From Acidithiobacillus ferrooxidans ATCC 23270 (GTDB taxonomy: Bacteria > Pseudomonadota > Gammaproteobacteria > Acidithiobacillales > Acidithiobacillaceae): 64,000 bases of DNA. Below, one piece after another: positions 37,130 to 46,059 of the stretch (positions within the stretch are counted from its first letter, which is position 1; every line of letters starts with the position of its first letter). The stretch is from contig NC_011761.1 in NCBI RefSeq assembly GCF_000021485.1, forward strand, positions 2,386,001 to 2,450,000, in the 5' to 3' direction. The notes below the pieces were generated by a model. It ran no database searches, was not told where the DNA came from, and saw only the letters and a program-made list of their open reading frames with translations. The position numbers were made by a program, and so were the translations under genes.

Positions 37130-37852
37130 ATGAGCGAAGCAGCCACCACGGTGGACATCGGGTTACAACCCCTACCACCATTGGGCGGTTTCGCGCGGTT
37201 CAGTACGGTGGATTATCCCGGACATTTATGTGCCGTGCTATACACGCAGGGCTGCCCATGCCGCTGCCGCTACTGCCATAATCCGCATCTGCAGCCGGGG
37301 CGTGGCCACTCCGGTATATCATGGCCGGCCATCATGGCCTGGCTGGCCACCCGAGCGGGATTACTGGATGCGGTGGCGTTTTGTGGCGGCGAACCCACCG
37401 CTCATAAATCGTTACGGGCGGCACTTCGGCAGGTGCGGGCGCTGGGATTTGGCACCGCCCTGCACACATCCGGAATATATCCCTACAACTTTTCGCAAAT
37501 GCTGCCTTATGTCGATTGGGTAGGCTTTGATGTCAAGGCGCCCCCCGCCCGTTATGCCGCCGTCACCGGCGTACCGGGAAGCGAGGTCCGGGTGCGGGAC
37601 TCCATGGAATGGTTGTTGTCCGGCAATGTGGCTTATGAAATCAGAACCACGGTACACCCGGCCATACTCGACACTGCGGACCTGATCGCGATAGCGCGCT
37701 GGCTGGAGCTTCTGGGAGTTTCCCGCTGGGTACTGCAATCCTTCAACCCGGCAGGATGCGTGAATGGGGATCTGGTGACCAGCTACGCGCCGATCGACCA
37801 TGAACTGCTCGATGAGTTGCGTGGATACGTGCCCGACATCTCGGTGAGATAG
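37130..37852 (+). CDS. nrdG: Anaerobic ribonucleotide reductase activase (radical SAM)
   Basis: A 240-aa radical-SAM activating enzyme that generates the glycyl radical on the reductase. The [4Fe-4S] motif is CPCRCRYCHN: Cys42, Cys46, Cys49 in CxxxCxxC form. GGEP (SAM binding) follows at ~92. The N-terminus GGFARFSTVDYPGHLCAVLYTQGC is typical of this NrdG subtype. ATG at 37130 is 7 bases after the preceding stop; the ribosome site is weak, suggesting translational coupling. It completes the nrdD / radical-domain / nrdG operon and converges on the lipoate-ligase gene. Confidence 0.93.
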   Translation: MSEAATTVDIGLQPLPPLGGFARFSTVDYPGHLCAVLYTQGCPCRCRYCHNPHLQPGRGHSGISWPAIMAWLATRAGLLDAVAFCGGEPTAHKSLRAALRQVRALGFGTALHTSGIYPYNFSQMLPYVDWVGFDVKAPPARYAAVTGVPGSEVRVRDSMEWLLSGNVAYEIRTTVHPAILDTADLIAIARWLELLGVSRWVLQSFNPAGCVNGDLVTSYAPIDHELLDELRGYVPDISVR

Positions 37853-37860
37853 GCCGCGGG

Positions 37861-39393
37861 CTAATGACAGGCGTTGCTCTGATGCGCGATATGGATCACC
37901 TTTGCCGCCACTTCCAGATCTATTGCGGATTCGGCAATGAATTTACCGGAATATGCCGCCTGCTCCTGCAGGAGGTCATAACAGTTGGCACCCGCTATAT
38001 CCAGCAACAATGCCGGAATACCTGCCGCCCTGAACGCGTCTTCATGCTTGATATAAAAATTATTGCAGCACATTCCGATATAGCATCGGGTATCTTGTAG
38101 CTTGAGCGTTTTCAGTGTCTGCTCCAGATGCTCAAAGTTTTTTACGGTGGTGACCTTTAATCCCTGCCTTCCGGCCAGGTCGTATATATCACCGACGTCG
38201 CATTTTCCGCAGCGGGAGCATCCATCCTTATGCCGCCATTTGCACCATGCCGGCTTGGCGCAGTATGGCACCAGCACCGCCTCCGCCTGCGCGGCGATTT
38301 CCATGGCGTCCATATCTCCGTCAGGGTCATGGACCATGAACGAATTGGCTGCAGATGCCGTTATGGCAAGTTGTTGAGCTATCCTGTTGCGCTCGAACAG
38401 TCTGTGAAATAACTTGATGACATGGCCGGGACTGAATCCGGACATCTCCCACCGTAGATCATAAAGGAGGCTTTCCATGCGCTGTGATATTTCACTTTCC
38501 GACGCGCCGTACCATACAGACTGAATTTTTTTAAACAGGTGGTGTGGCCTGACGTAAACATTGCCACCAATTTTTGCGGAAGATATTCTGAGCTCGTCGT
38601 CCAGTGTGATGCTGCCGTGGAGTACGCCACCGGATGTCGCCAGAAAGCCACTATAAGTGCGGCCGTGATCTGGTTCAGGAAATTGCTCATGACCGCCACG
38701 CGGGCTGTGGGATACGCTGTCTATCCACGGCGTATGTACGAGGGTTTCCAAGTTGCACATTTGTGCCATGAACCGTGCCAGGGATTCCTTCAGATTTACC
38801 AGATCCGCCGCGCTCTGGTTTTGTAGCGTAGTGAAGTGGAGACCGGCTGTATGTATGCCGTCCACTGTCAGCTTCTCTTTTGGCACGCGCAATGCGCGAA
38901 GCATCGTACTGATGTCCAAGGATCTGTATAGCGTGCCATTCGCGACGATGACATCATCTTGCATTCCGACGTAGACGCTGCCCAGCTTTCTGTTGTTTGC
39001 GTAGATATCGTTTGGTTTATGGAAATAGACATTTTCGTATCCGCTACTGCTCAGGCCGTTGCAAACCGCCATGCAAAGCCTTTCCAGCCATTGCGCCATA
39101 CTGAACTCCTGCGCCTGTATGGTCAGGCTCCAGGCAACCTGGTCAGGATACAGATATGCTGTCCCGCCCCCTGTTATACGGCGGATAACCGGGATGGACC
39201 TGGCCCGACAATAAGCCGTTCGCACGGCAAAGTCCTTGTCCTCGAAGGCGCCCAGGGCCACCGCGTGGCCATTTTCATAAAAACGTAACATTGGTAGCGA
39301 TTCCATGCGCGTAACGATCATCTGATGCGCATCGAGAATGATATTATCTGCGGCATCCCGAAGCCCGCTATCTCCCCATAACAGCTTATCCAT
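37861..39393 (-). CDS. Lipoate-protein ligase A fused to a DUF116 domain
   Basis: A 510-aa fusion. ATG at 39393 after AAGGAGG. Residues ~1-255 are a LplA/BPL-type ligase: LRFYENGHAVALGAFEDKDF, RRITGGGTAYLYPDQVAWSL (the R-R-x-x-G-G-G substrate motif) and NDIYANNRKLGSVYVGMQDD with the catalytic Lys. Residues ~255-360 form the accessory part. The C-terminal ~150 residues match DUF116: CAKPAWCKWRHKDGCSRCGKC, then CYIGMCCNNFY and LDIAGANCYDL, many Cys suggesting an Fe-S or metal site. The gene is the last of the ubiT-ubiU-ubiV unit (14 bases after ubiV). The acceptor protein is not in this window. Confidence 0.85.
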   Translation of the reverse strand: MDKLLWGDSGLRDAADNIILDAHQMIVTRMESLPMLRFYENGHAVALGAFEDKDFAVRTAYCRARSIPVIRRITGGGTAYLYPDQVAWSLTIQAQEFSMAQWLERLCMAVCNGLSSSGYENVYFHKPNDIYANNRKLGSVYVGMQDDVIVANGTLYRSLDISTMLRALRVPKEKLTVDGIHTAGLHFTTLQNQSAADLVNLKESLARFMAQMCNLETLVHTPWIDSVSHSPRGGHEQFPEPDHGRTYSGFLATSGGVLHGSITLDDELRISSAKIGGNVYVRPHHLFKKIQSVWYGASESEISQRMESLLYDLRWEMSGFSPGHVIKLFHRLFERNRIAQQLAITASAANSFMVHDPDGDMDAMEIAAQAEAVLVPYCAKPAWCKWRHKDGCSRCGKCDVGDIYDLAGRQGLKVTTVKNFEHLEQTLKTLKLQDTRCYIGMCCNNFYIKHEDAFRAAGIPALLLDIAGANCYDLLQEQAAYSGKFIAESAIDLEVAAKVIHIAHQSNACH

Positions 39394-39406
39394 AACCCCT
39401 CCTTCC

Positions 39407-40285
39407 TCAATGTCCCTGCACAGGGCTGAACTGCATGCCGGGTTTGCCGTACCAATAGCCGTTACAGGCTGGCGAGCCATATTCAACGGGGGGGCTGATT
39501 TCTCCATTCAACACCGCATGGAATGCCCGTATGACGGACTCGGTGGCGGTAAGTTGCGGGGATATGCGGACGATGTCCATGCCCATTTCCGACATGGCCA
39601 CCGTCTCATTCAAGAGGTTGCACGGAATGCCGGACTGAAGCTGAATGCCATTGATGGTAAACAGGCGTTCCTGCTCCTGGGTGAATAGCGCACGCCCCTC
39701 CGGATCCTTTATGCATCGCAGTTCACACGCATCCTTACCGACGTTATCCGCCCGGGCGGTGAAACAGCGGGCGGAAAATGACAGAGGCAGATAACCATAG
39801 GCAAACGCCTCGGTTTCCATGGTCTCAGGACGCGTGTTTTGTAACATGGCGATGGTCGTGGCCGGCAACTCCACCGGAGGAATCCATCGCCTGCCTCCCA
39901 GATCGGCCAGGAGCGACAAGGTTTCGGCGTTATAACAATTGATATGGGGTCCGATGACGAAGGGACCCCGCCCCGCCAGCAGATGAACCGCCGACATGTC
40001 GTTGGCTTCCACCAGGTAATGGGTATTCGCACAAATCCTTTCCAGTTGCAGAAGGTCTGAATTGGCTTCCAGAAGGGCCAGTGTGGACAGCACGACCTCC
40101 TTGCCTGCATCGGTCAGACGCGCCGCGATGTCGAGCCAGTCGGCGCTGCGCAGGGCGCGTCGTTTTGCGCACACGGTCTCGCCCAGATAAACGATGTCCA
40201 CCGGCCAATGTTCTGCGCGCCGGTAAAACTGCTCTATGTTTTCCTTCGACCAGTAATAGTGAATCGGGCCTAGCGAGATCTTCAT
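39407..40285 (-). CDS. ubiV: Oxygen-independent ubiquinone hydroxylation protein UbiV
   Basis: A 292-aa U32-peptidase-like protein. ATG at 40285 after GGAGATACGGAGA. It has the [4Fe-4S]-binding Cys in the known UbiV pattern: Cys39, then Cys174, Cys187, Cys191, with CFTARADNVGKDACELRC giving the same spacing as E. coli UbiV (180/193/197). With UbiU and UbiT it performs the three ring hydroxylations of ubiquinone synthesis without oxygen. It begins 77 bases after ubiU. Confidence 0.95.
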   Translation of the reverse strand: MKISLGPIHYYWSKENIEQFYRRAEHWPVDIVYLGETVCAKRRALRSADWLDIAARLTDAGKEVVLSTLALLEANSDLLQLERICANTHYLVEANDMSAVHLLAGRGPFVIGPHINCYNAETLSLLADLGGRRWIPPVELPATTIAMLQNTRPETMETEAFAYGYLPLSFSARCFTARADNVGKDACELRCIKDPEGRALFTQEQERLFTINGIQLQSGIPCNLLNETVAMSEMGMDIVRISPQLTATESVIRAFHAVLNGEISPPVEYGSPACNGYWYGKPGMQFSPVQGH

Positions 40286-40362
40286 TCTCCGTATCTCCTT
40301 ATTGAAGGGCGCGGTCTTGTTGTGTAAAAACCCATTACGAAGGCGGGCATACCGGACGGACA

Positions 40363-41373
40363 TCAATGCCAGGGCCGGTGATAGGCCCCGAGCGTATGCG
40401 TCTGTCCTTCGGAAAGACGATCGAGAACCGCGGTCCATTGGTTTCTGACCAGATATCGCGCAGGATCGGCGGCGCAGGTATCTATGGCTTCGCGCAGAAC
40501 GCGGGCGACGGACGCCACGTAGGCCGGACTTCGCTGCCGGCCTTCCACCTTGATGGCGGCTATGCCGTGGTGCAACAAATCCGGCAATACATCCAGTATG
40601 TTCAGGCTGGTAGGCTCCTCGATGGCGTAATAGGCCTGGGCGTCTGTGTAGTACCGCCCCTTGCACAAAGTGGGGTAACCAGCGGCCTCATTCAGGCCGT
40701 GACGGTCGATCAATACGCCGTTCAGGCGAGACTCGCGGCCCAGGGCCGTCTCCTCCCAGCGTACGGACTCCGCTGGGGAACAAACGCCGCTGGCATTCGG
40801 GGAGCGTCCCGTAATGTAAGATGACAAGGCGCAACGGCCTTCCACCATGACGCACAGGCTTCCATAGCCAAATACCTCGATCTCCACCGGGCTGTTGGCT
40901 GTGGTGTGCCAAAGTTGTTGCAAGGACAGGACCCTGGGCAGAACGGCACGTTGAATGCCAAATCGCTGGTGGTAGAACTCCAGGGCCTTGTAAGTGGTGG
41001 CGGATGCCTGCACGGAAAGATGCAAACGGAGATTGGGGTGATGGGTTGCGGCATAACGCAGTAGTCCCGGGTCAGCCATGATCACGGCATCTATCCCCAG
41101 TTCCGCGGCGCGATCCACCGCGGTGGTCCAGATCGCCCAGTTATGTGCCTGTGGGTAGGTATTGATGGCGAGAAGCACCTTTTTGCCGGCGCGATGCGCA
41201 TATTCCATGCCTCGCGCGGTCTCTTCCGGACCAAAGTTCAGTCCCGGGAAATTGCGGGCATTGGTATCGTCGCGAAAGCCGATATATACGGCGTCTGCAC
41301 CATTATCGACCGCGGCTTTCAGGGCAGGCAGTCCCCCAGCGGGGCAGACCAATTCGGGTTTGCGGTGGTTCAT
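40363..41373 (-). CDS. ubiU: Oxygen-independent ubiquinone hydroxylation protein UbiU
   Basis: A 336-aa U32-family protein. N-terminus ELVCPAGGLPALKAAVDNGADAVYIGF is typical. Cys174, Cys181, Cys198 and Cys237 are spaced 7, 17 and 39 apart, exactly as the four [4Fe-4S] ligands of E. coli UbiU (169/176/193/232). UbiU pairs with UbiV and takes hydroxyl groups from prephenate rather than O2. It begins 30 bases after ubiT, so one leftward operon is likely. Confidence 0.96.
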   Translation of the reverse strand: MNHRKPELVCPAGGLPALKAAVDNGADAVYIGFRDDTNARNFPGLNFGPEETARGMEYAHRAGKKVLLAINTYPQAHNWAIWTTAVDRAAELGIDAVIMADPGLLRYAATHHPNLRLHLSVQASATTYKALEFYHQRFGIQRAVLPRVLSLQQLWHTTANSPVEIEVFGYGSLCVMVEGRCALSSYITGRSPNASGVCSPAESVRWEETALGRESRLNGVLIDRHGLNEAAGYPTLCKGRYYTDAQAYYAIEEPTSLNILDVLPDLLHHGIAAIKVEGRQRSPAYVASVARVLREAIDTCAADPARYLVRNQWTAVLDRLSEGQTHTLGAYHRPWH

Positions 41374-41403
41374 GTGAAATCCTCTCTGATGTCGGGCCGT
41401 TAG

Positions 41404-42018
41404 TCAGGGCTGCAGCGCACGGTCCAGCAGGTCGTGCAGGCGTCTGTCGGCATGCGTGTTGCGGATGGCGTGGTCGATGGCCCGTCGTATTCGGGGGCCG
41501 AGCGGGGCAGGCAGGTAACCGACCGGAGCCAGCCAGTCCAGGTCTATGGAATCCAGAATATTCTTGAGCTGGAGTCCAACGGATGTTTCTCCTTCCAGTA
41601 CCAGACGGCGCGCGAAGAACAGGGTGTCCGGATCTTCGAGACGTAGCGCGAGGCGGCAAAGATCTTTCGCATTTCCGGCGATGCGCAAATCGACCGGACC
41701 GGCACGGGTGGGGGCGATTCTTCCTTGCCTTATCACCAAACGTAGTGATTTCCCAAGGTCGGACACCTCGACCACGATACGTCGCCCTTCCATCTGCAGG
41801 AAATCCGCTTGATACCTCGCCAGAACCCGGTTGGCCAAGCCCATGAAAATGGCCATGAATACCGGGTCCATAAGAATAGTTGTTGCGGCGATAAATGGAC
41901 GTTTTAGGGTACGTCCGTGTTCCAGGAAGGTTTTCGTCATATGTTTTTGGGGGAAACCAAGCATTATTGCCAGGGGGGAATAGCGCTGCGAGCGTAAGAC
42001 TGTCCTCCCCTTCCCCAT
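41404..42018 (-). CDS. ubiT: SCP2-domain accessory protein UbiT
   Basis: A 204-aa lipid-binding protein for anaerobic ubiquinone synthesis. The SCP2 domain occupies ~60-165: VFMAIFMGLANRVLARYQADFLQMEGRRIVVEVSDLGKSLRLVI ... VDLRIAGNAKDLCRLALRLEDPDTLFFARRLVLEGET, the UbiT form. Start at 42018 has AAAGGAG two bases away; ATGs at 41964 and 41940 are alternatives without ribosome sites. First gene of the ubiT-U-V-lplA unit, divergent from the nitronate monooxygenase gene. Confidence 0.92.
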   Translation of the reverse strand: MGKGRTVLRSQRYSPLAIMLGFPQKHMTKTFLEHGRTLKRPFIAATTILMDPVFMAIFMGLANRVLARYQADFLQMEGRRIVVEVSDLGKSLRLVIRQGRIAPTRAGPVDLRIAGNAKDLCRLALRLEDPDTLFFARRLVLEGETSVGLQLKNILDSIDLDWLAPVGYLPAPLGPRIRRAIDHAIRNTHADRRLHDLLDRALQP

Positions 42019-42173
42019 TTCTCCTTTATCGGTGGCTGCGCGCTATCGGGATGCTTCATCGCGTTGTTGACATTCATGCAAGAAAGCGGTACACCTGCAT
42101 CGTACCAAACAATAAACGGATGTGTAAGTATTTAGTAACATGATGGCTCACGGGCGCAGATGAGGTGGTTAAG

Positions 42174-43307
42174 ATGGACTTGCCATACCTGAAGATCAAA
42201 GGACGGTCCCTACTCCCGGTGATACAGGGGGGTATGGGTATTGGTGTTTCCGCACACAGCCTGGCTGGGGCGGTGGCTGCGGAAGGGGCGGTCGGAACGA
42301 TTGCCAGCGTCGAGTTGCGGCGATTGCACGAGGACCTGATGCGACACCTGCGACGCCTGAGAGACCCCGCAGCCTCGGCCCAGGCAAACCTGACCGCACT
42401 GGATCGGGAGATTCAGGAAGCACGGCGAATCGCCGGCAAGGAGGGGTTCATTGCCGTCAATGTCATGCATGCCATTTCCGGCTATCGGGAGCACGTGCTT
42501 CAAGCCATCAGGAGTGGGGTGAACGCGGTGATCGTGGGCGCGGGTCTGCCCATGGATCTGCCCACACTGGCTGCGGAATTTCCCAACGTCGCACTGATCC
42601 CGATCCTTTCGGAAGCGCGCGGCGTGCAGGTGGTGGTGCGCCGCTGGATGCGCCAGAAGCGCCTTCCGGACGCCATCGTCATCGAGAACCCCCAGTTCGC
42701 GGGCGGGCATCTGGGCGCCACCCGTCTGGAGGACGTTGCGGATTCCCGGTATGGTTTCGCCAATGTTTTGCCCGCGATCCGCAAACTGTTCGAAGAATTA
42801 GGCCTGAAAGCCGACCAGATTCCACTCGTCGCCGCCGGAGGGATCTCTTCCTTTCAGAAAATGCGGGAGATATTTTCTCTCGGCGGCAGCGGCGCCCAGT
42901 TGGGCACCCCCTTCGCCGTAACCACCGAAGGCGACGCACACATCAATTTCAAACGTGTCCTGGCGGATGCGATGCCTAAAGATCTCGTGACATTCATGAG
43001 TTCGGCGGGTTTACCCGCGCGCGCGGTGCTTACCCCCTGGTTGCGCCGCTACCTGGGACGCGAGAGGAGGCTGCGCGCCTGCGCGAGCCCCGATCACTCG
43101 CAGTGCCCCAGCCAGACGGAGTGCTTGGTTCATTGTGGTTTCAAGGATGGGCATTCATCTTCCGGACAATTCTGCATCGAGGCGCAGCTCGCTGCTGCGC
43201 AACGCGGTGACGTAGAGCATGGACTGTTTTTTCGCGGCGCCGGACAGTTACCCTTTCGGACAACAGATCAGAAGCGTTCGGGAGCTTTTTGCCACGCTGC
43301 TGGGTGA
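42174..43307 (+). CDS. Nitronate monooxygenase / FMN-dependent oxidoreductase
   Basis: A 377-aa TIM-barrel flavoprotein of the nitronate monooxygenase (2-nitropropane dioxygenase) family. FMN-binding features: PVIQGGMGIGVSAHSLAGAV at the N-terminus, VNVMHAISGYREHV, NPQFAGGHLG, LVAAGGISSFQKM and GGSGAQLGTPFAVTTEG. The C-terminal ~50 residues are Cys-rich (CASPDHSQCPSQTECLVHC and a further FC), possibly a metal site. ATG at 42174 follows GAGG. Genes of this type often accompany ubiTUV. Whether it acts on nitronates here or on another substrate cannot be told. Confidence 0.87.
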   Translation: MDLPYLKIKGRSLLPVIQGGMGIGVSAHSLAGAVAAEGAVGTIASVELRRLHEDLMRHLRRLRDPAASAQANLTALDREIQEARRIAGKEGFIAVNVMHAISGYREHVLQAIRSGVNAVIVGAGLPMDLPTLAAEFPNVALIPILSEARGVQVVVRRWMRQKRLPDAIVIENPQFAGGHLGATRLEDVADSRYGFANVLPAIRKLFEELGLKADQIPLVAAGGISSFQKMREIFSLGGSGAQLGTPFAVTTEGDAHINFKRVLADAMPKDLVTFMSSAGLPARAVLTPWLRRYLGRERRLRACASPDHSQCPSQTECLVHCGFKDGHSSSGQFCIEAQLAAAQRGDVEHGLFFRGAGQLPFRTTDQKRSGAFCHAAG

Positions 43308-43386
43308 AACCGCGCAGACCTCCGTGGAGGAGTGCATACCCAGGGTAGCTGTATGACCCTACCCCTCCGGCAAAAGCAGATCGGCG

Positions 43387-43406
43387 CCGCCATGGCGGAT
43401 TTTTTT
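43387..43406 (+). terminator. Terminator after the nitronate monooxygenase gene
   Basis: CCGCC (43387-43391) and GGCGG (43394-43398) form a short hairpin followed at once by a T-run (43400-43406). Confidence 0.65.
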
Positions 43407-43725
43407 GGGAATGTCCATCAGTTAATCACCAGGTTGGCGAATGCTAACACGCTAAAAAATAGCCACTCAGCGTCTGGAGCCGTTTCTATGTCGATGATTC
43501 GCCTTTTAACGGAACGGGGCATATGGAAAAACCCTTGCGTTTCCGCGTTGCACCATAATAATTCATGCACCATGTTGCGTGCCGGGTTGATCAGCAATCC
43601 GTTGCATGGTGCCGGCGCGGTTGCGCGTTTGCAAAATAAATTGTTGCGTCATGGTGTTATGCGCACACAAAGCGCGACTATGGGCCCACAAGAAATATGA
43701 ATGGCGCGCTGACAAACATCATCTA

Positions 43726-43731
43726 TATAAT
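43726..43731 (+). promoter_or_regulatory. Candidate -10 element of the petII operon
   Basis: A perfect TATAAT lies 125 bases before the cycA2 start. The -35 region (ATGGCG at 17-base spacing) is poor, so an activator would be needed. Confidence 0.35.
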
Positions 43732-43855
43732 GCTCTTAGAGAGGTCCTTCCTGTGAATATGTAATAAGGGTTTTTATTTACAACCGGCCCATAACTATCC
43801 ACAAGCGGTAAAATGAGATTGATAGTTGCCAGCCCTAACAACCAAGGTGCCACAT

Positions 43856-44566
43856 ATGCTACAAAAAAAACCGCGTTTATCCGTTATCCCACTATTCTCT
43901 ATGGCAATGGTCATGGCTTCGGCGGCCTATGGCTCCCCTCTCGCCCAAACGGTCTCCGCCGCCCCCGCAGCGGCTACGGCCAGTGCGGTCAGTGCTACCG
44001 CGGCGACGGCATCCGTCACCGCAAGCGGTATCCCCACGGTGGTGCAATCCACCTGCATGGCCTGTCATGGCATGCAGGGCATAGCGGCTGACGGGGGCAT
44101 GTTCCCGAACCTGGCGGGGCAATGGAAGCCTTACCTTTTGCGCCAGCTCGATCACTTCAAAACCCATGTCCGCGCGGACCCGCAATCACCCATCATGTGG
44201 GGGATGGCGGCTCCGCTGACGGCCGCGCAGATGCAGCAGGTCGCCGACTACTTTTCCTCCCAGAAACCCGCGTCGGGACACGTTTACGATCCCAAACTCG
44301 TGGCCGAAGGGAAAAAGCTGTACTTCGGTGGTCTGCCCGACAAACACATGCCGGCCTGCATGGCCTGCCATGGCGCTACACTGGCCGGGCTGCCCCCTTA
44401 TTTCCCCAGACTGGCCGGGCAGAAACGCACCTATGTGATCAATCAACTCACCTATTTCAAATCCGGGCAGCGGGTCGCCACCCACAAGGGCATCATGCAA
44501 TACGTGGCTTCCAGACTGAACCCGAAACAAATCACGGCACTGGCCGCTTACATAAGGTCCCGGTGA
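43856..44566 (+). CDS. cycA2: Diheme cytochrome c4 of the petII operon
   Basis: A 236-aa periplasmic electron carrier. ATG at 43856 after AAGGTG. Signal peptide (residues 1-26, MAMVMASAAYG), an Ala/Thr/Ser-rich spacer, then two c-type domains with CMACHGMQG and CMACHGATL heme motifs, each followed by PNLAGQ / PRLAGQ and Met ligands (IMWGMA, GIMQYV). In A. ferrooxidans the c4 cytochromes link the bc1 complex to terminal oxidases or other carriers. First gene of the petII operon; sdrA2 follows after 5 bases. Confidence 0.96.
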   Translation: MLQKKPRLSVIPLFSMAMVMASAAYGSPLAQTVSAAPAAATASAVSATAATASVTASGIPTVVQSTCMACHGMQGIAADGGMFPNLAGQWKPYLLRQLDHFKTHVRADPQSPIMWGMAAPLTAAQMQQVADYFSSQKPASGHVYDPKLVAEGKKLYFGGLPDKHMPACMACHGATLAGLPPYFPRLAGQKRTYVINQLTYFKSGQRVATHKGIMQYVASRLNPKQITALAAYIRSR

Positions 44567-44571
44567 GCGCC

Positions 44572-45381
44572 ATGACGGAAAATGATTATACCAAGGCGAA
44601 AGGCGACGGCATCCTGGACGGGAAAACGATACTCGTGACTGGTGCGGGAGATGGCATCGGCAGGGCGGTGGCCATCGAATATGCCCATCAAGGCGCTACG
44701 GTCGTTCTGTTGGGCAAAACGAAGCGCAATCTGGAAGGCGTCTACGATGAAATCACCGACTATGGCTATGCCGAACCGGCCATCCTCGTGGTGGATCTGG
44801 CCGACCCGGCAAGCGACGCGTTCAAAACCATAGGCGCCGCCATTTCCAGCGAGTTCACCCAACTGAACGGCATCGTGCACAACGCCGCGGAACTCGGAAT
44901 GCTGACCCCCCTGGAGAACTATGAAGGGGCATTATGGGACCATGTATTTCAGGTCAACGTAAAGTCTCCACTGCTGGTGACACAGCAGTGCCTCCCATTA
45001 CTGAAAGAGGCACCATACGCCTCCATTATTTTTACCACAGATGAGTCCGGCGTTAAGCCCAAGGGCTATTGGGGCGCCTACGGCGTGAGCAAGGCGGCCA
45101 TATTGCACATGGCCCGCATGTGGGCGATAGAGTATGCCAACACGCCTATTCGGGTAAATATCGTAGACCCGGGTCCGTGCCGAACGGGGCTGCGCCTGCT
45201 CACGCATCCCGGCATGCCGATGAAGCGATATACGCCGCCTGAAGCCATCACCAGTATCTATACACAATTAATGGATTGTGACGTTCTGGGTCATAACGGC
45301 GAGTTGTTTTATGCCCAAAATTTCATCAATCCCGATCTGGACGACAGGACGGAAAAGGATTTGGCAACTTCTACGGTGTAG
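44572..45381 (+). CDS. sdrA2: Short-chain dehydrogenase/reductase of the petII operon
   Basis: A 269-aa SDR. The cofactor loop TGAGDGIGRAVA is at residue ~25, HNAAE at ~105, the catalytic Ser (FTTDES) at ~155 and YGVSK at ~175. The N-terminal extension MTENDYTKAKGDGILDGKT is typical of YciK-like members. Substrate unknown; an SDR gene accompanies both pet operons in A. ferrooxidans. ATG at 44572, coupled closely to cycA2. It carries only 30 bases of spacing before petA2. Confidence 0.93.
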   Translation: MTENDYTKAKGDGILDGKTILVTGAGDGIGRAVAIEYAHQGATVVLLGKTKRNLEGVYDEITDYGYAEPAILVVDLADPASDAFKTIGAAISSEFTQLNGIVHNAAELGMLTPLENYEGALWDHVFQVNVKSPLLVTQQCLPLLKEAPYASIIFTTDESGVKPKGYWGAYGVSKAAILHMARMWAIEYANTPIRVNIVDPGPCRTGLRLLTHPGMPMKRYTPPEAITSIYTQLMDCDVLGHNGELFYAQNFINPDLDDRTEKDLATSTV

Positions 45382-45411
45382 TCCATCAAACAACAGACAG
45401 GAATCAATATC

Positions 45412-46032
45412 ATGTCAGACGAAACGCAAGACAGCAAACATGCTCCCAATGTAACCCGCCGGCGCTTTCTCACGGCGCTGGTCACGGTATCCGGCGCCGC
45501 GGTGGCGGGCACCATCGCAATACCCATGGTGAAATCACTGGACCCAACAGCCGCAGCCGCGGCATTGGCCACCACCACCATCGATCTGAGCCCCATCGAG
45601 CCCGGCATGCAAATGGTGGCGTTATGGCAGGAGAAGCCGGTGATCGTGGTAAACAGAACACCCGAAATGCTGGCCACCCTGGATGAGGCGGAGCAGAAGG
45701 GCATATTGAAAGACCCCAACTGCAACGTTCCGCAACAACCGCCTTATTGCAAGAACAAGTACCGGTCACGCGTTCCGGAATGGTATGTGGGTATAAAAAT
45801 TTGCAACCACCTGTGTTGCATACCGCATTACCGGCCGAAAAAAGCCAGTGTCGCACCGTGGTGGCTCGGCGGATTTCATTGCCCCTGCCATGGCTCCATG
45901 TACGATCTTTCGGCACGCGTAATCAAAGGATCACCTGCTCCCCATAATATGGCGGTTCCCGAATATGACATCGATGTGGCCAAGAAAACCGTCGTTGTCA
46001 CCAAAATGTATCCGCTCGCCCATTTGTGCTGA
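45412..46032 (+). CDS. petA2: Rieske iron-sulfur protein of bc1 complex II
   Basis: A 206-aa Rieske subunit. Twin-arginine signal-anchor (VTRRRFLTALVTVSGAAVAGTIAIP). The [2Fe-2S] boxes are CNHLCC (usual CTHLGC) and CPCHGS, so the second residue and the Gly before the last Cys of box one are changed and an extra Cys is present. C-terminal fold RVIKGSPAPHNMAVPEYDI is standard. It passes electrons between quinol and cytochrome c1. Changes near the cluster may fit the acidic periplasm. Start 45412, ribosome site AGGAATC weak. Confidence 0.95.
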   Translation: MSDETQDSKHAPNVTRRRFLTALVTVSGAAVAGTIAIPMVKSLDPTAAAAALATTTIDLSPIEPGMQMVALWQEKPVIVVNRTPEMLATLDEAEQKGILKDPNCNVPQQPPYCKNKYRSRVPEWYVGIKICNHLCCIPHYRPKKASVAPWWLGGFHCPCHGSMYDLSARVIKGSPAPHNMAVPEYDIDVAKKTVVVTKMYPLAHLC

Positions 46033-46059
46033 GCGAGGTAGCCGATAAAGGAGGCTGAT

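Larger units (their letters stand above)
43308..43855. other. Intergenic region upstream of the petII operon
   Basis: About 550 bases without a credible gene (a 122-codon frame at 43332-43700 has no ribosome site and no recognisable content). It holds the terminator at 43387-43406, a cluster of GTTGC motifs at 43547, 43574, 43601, 43620 and 43643, and a TATAAT at 43726-43731. Confidence 0.55.

Noticed and set aside
43332-43700. 122-codon plus-strand frame upstream of petII
   Set aside because: It runs through a terminator hairpin and regulatory repeats, with no ribosome site or recognisable protein.
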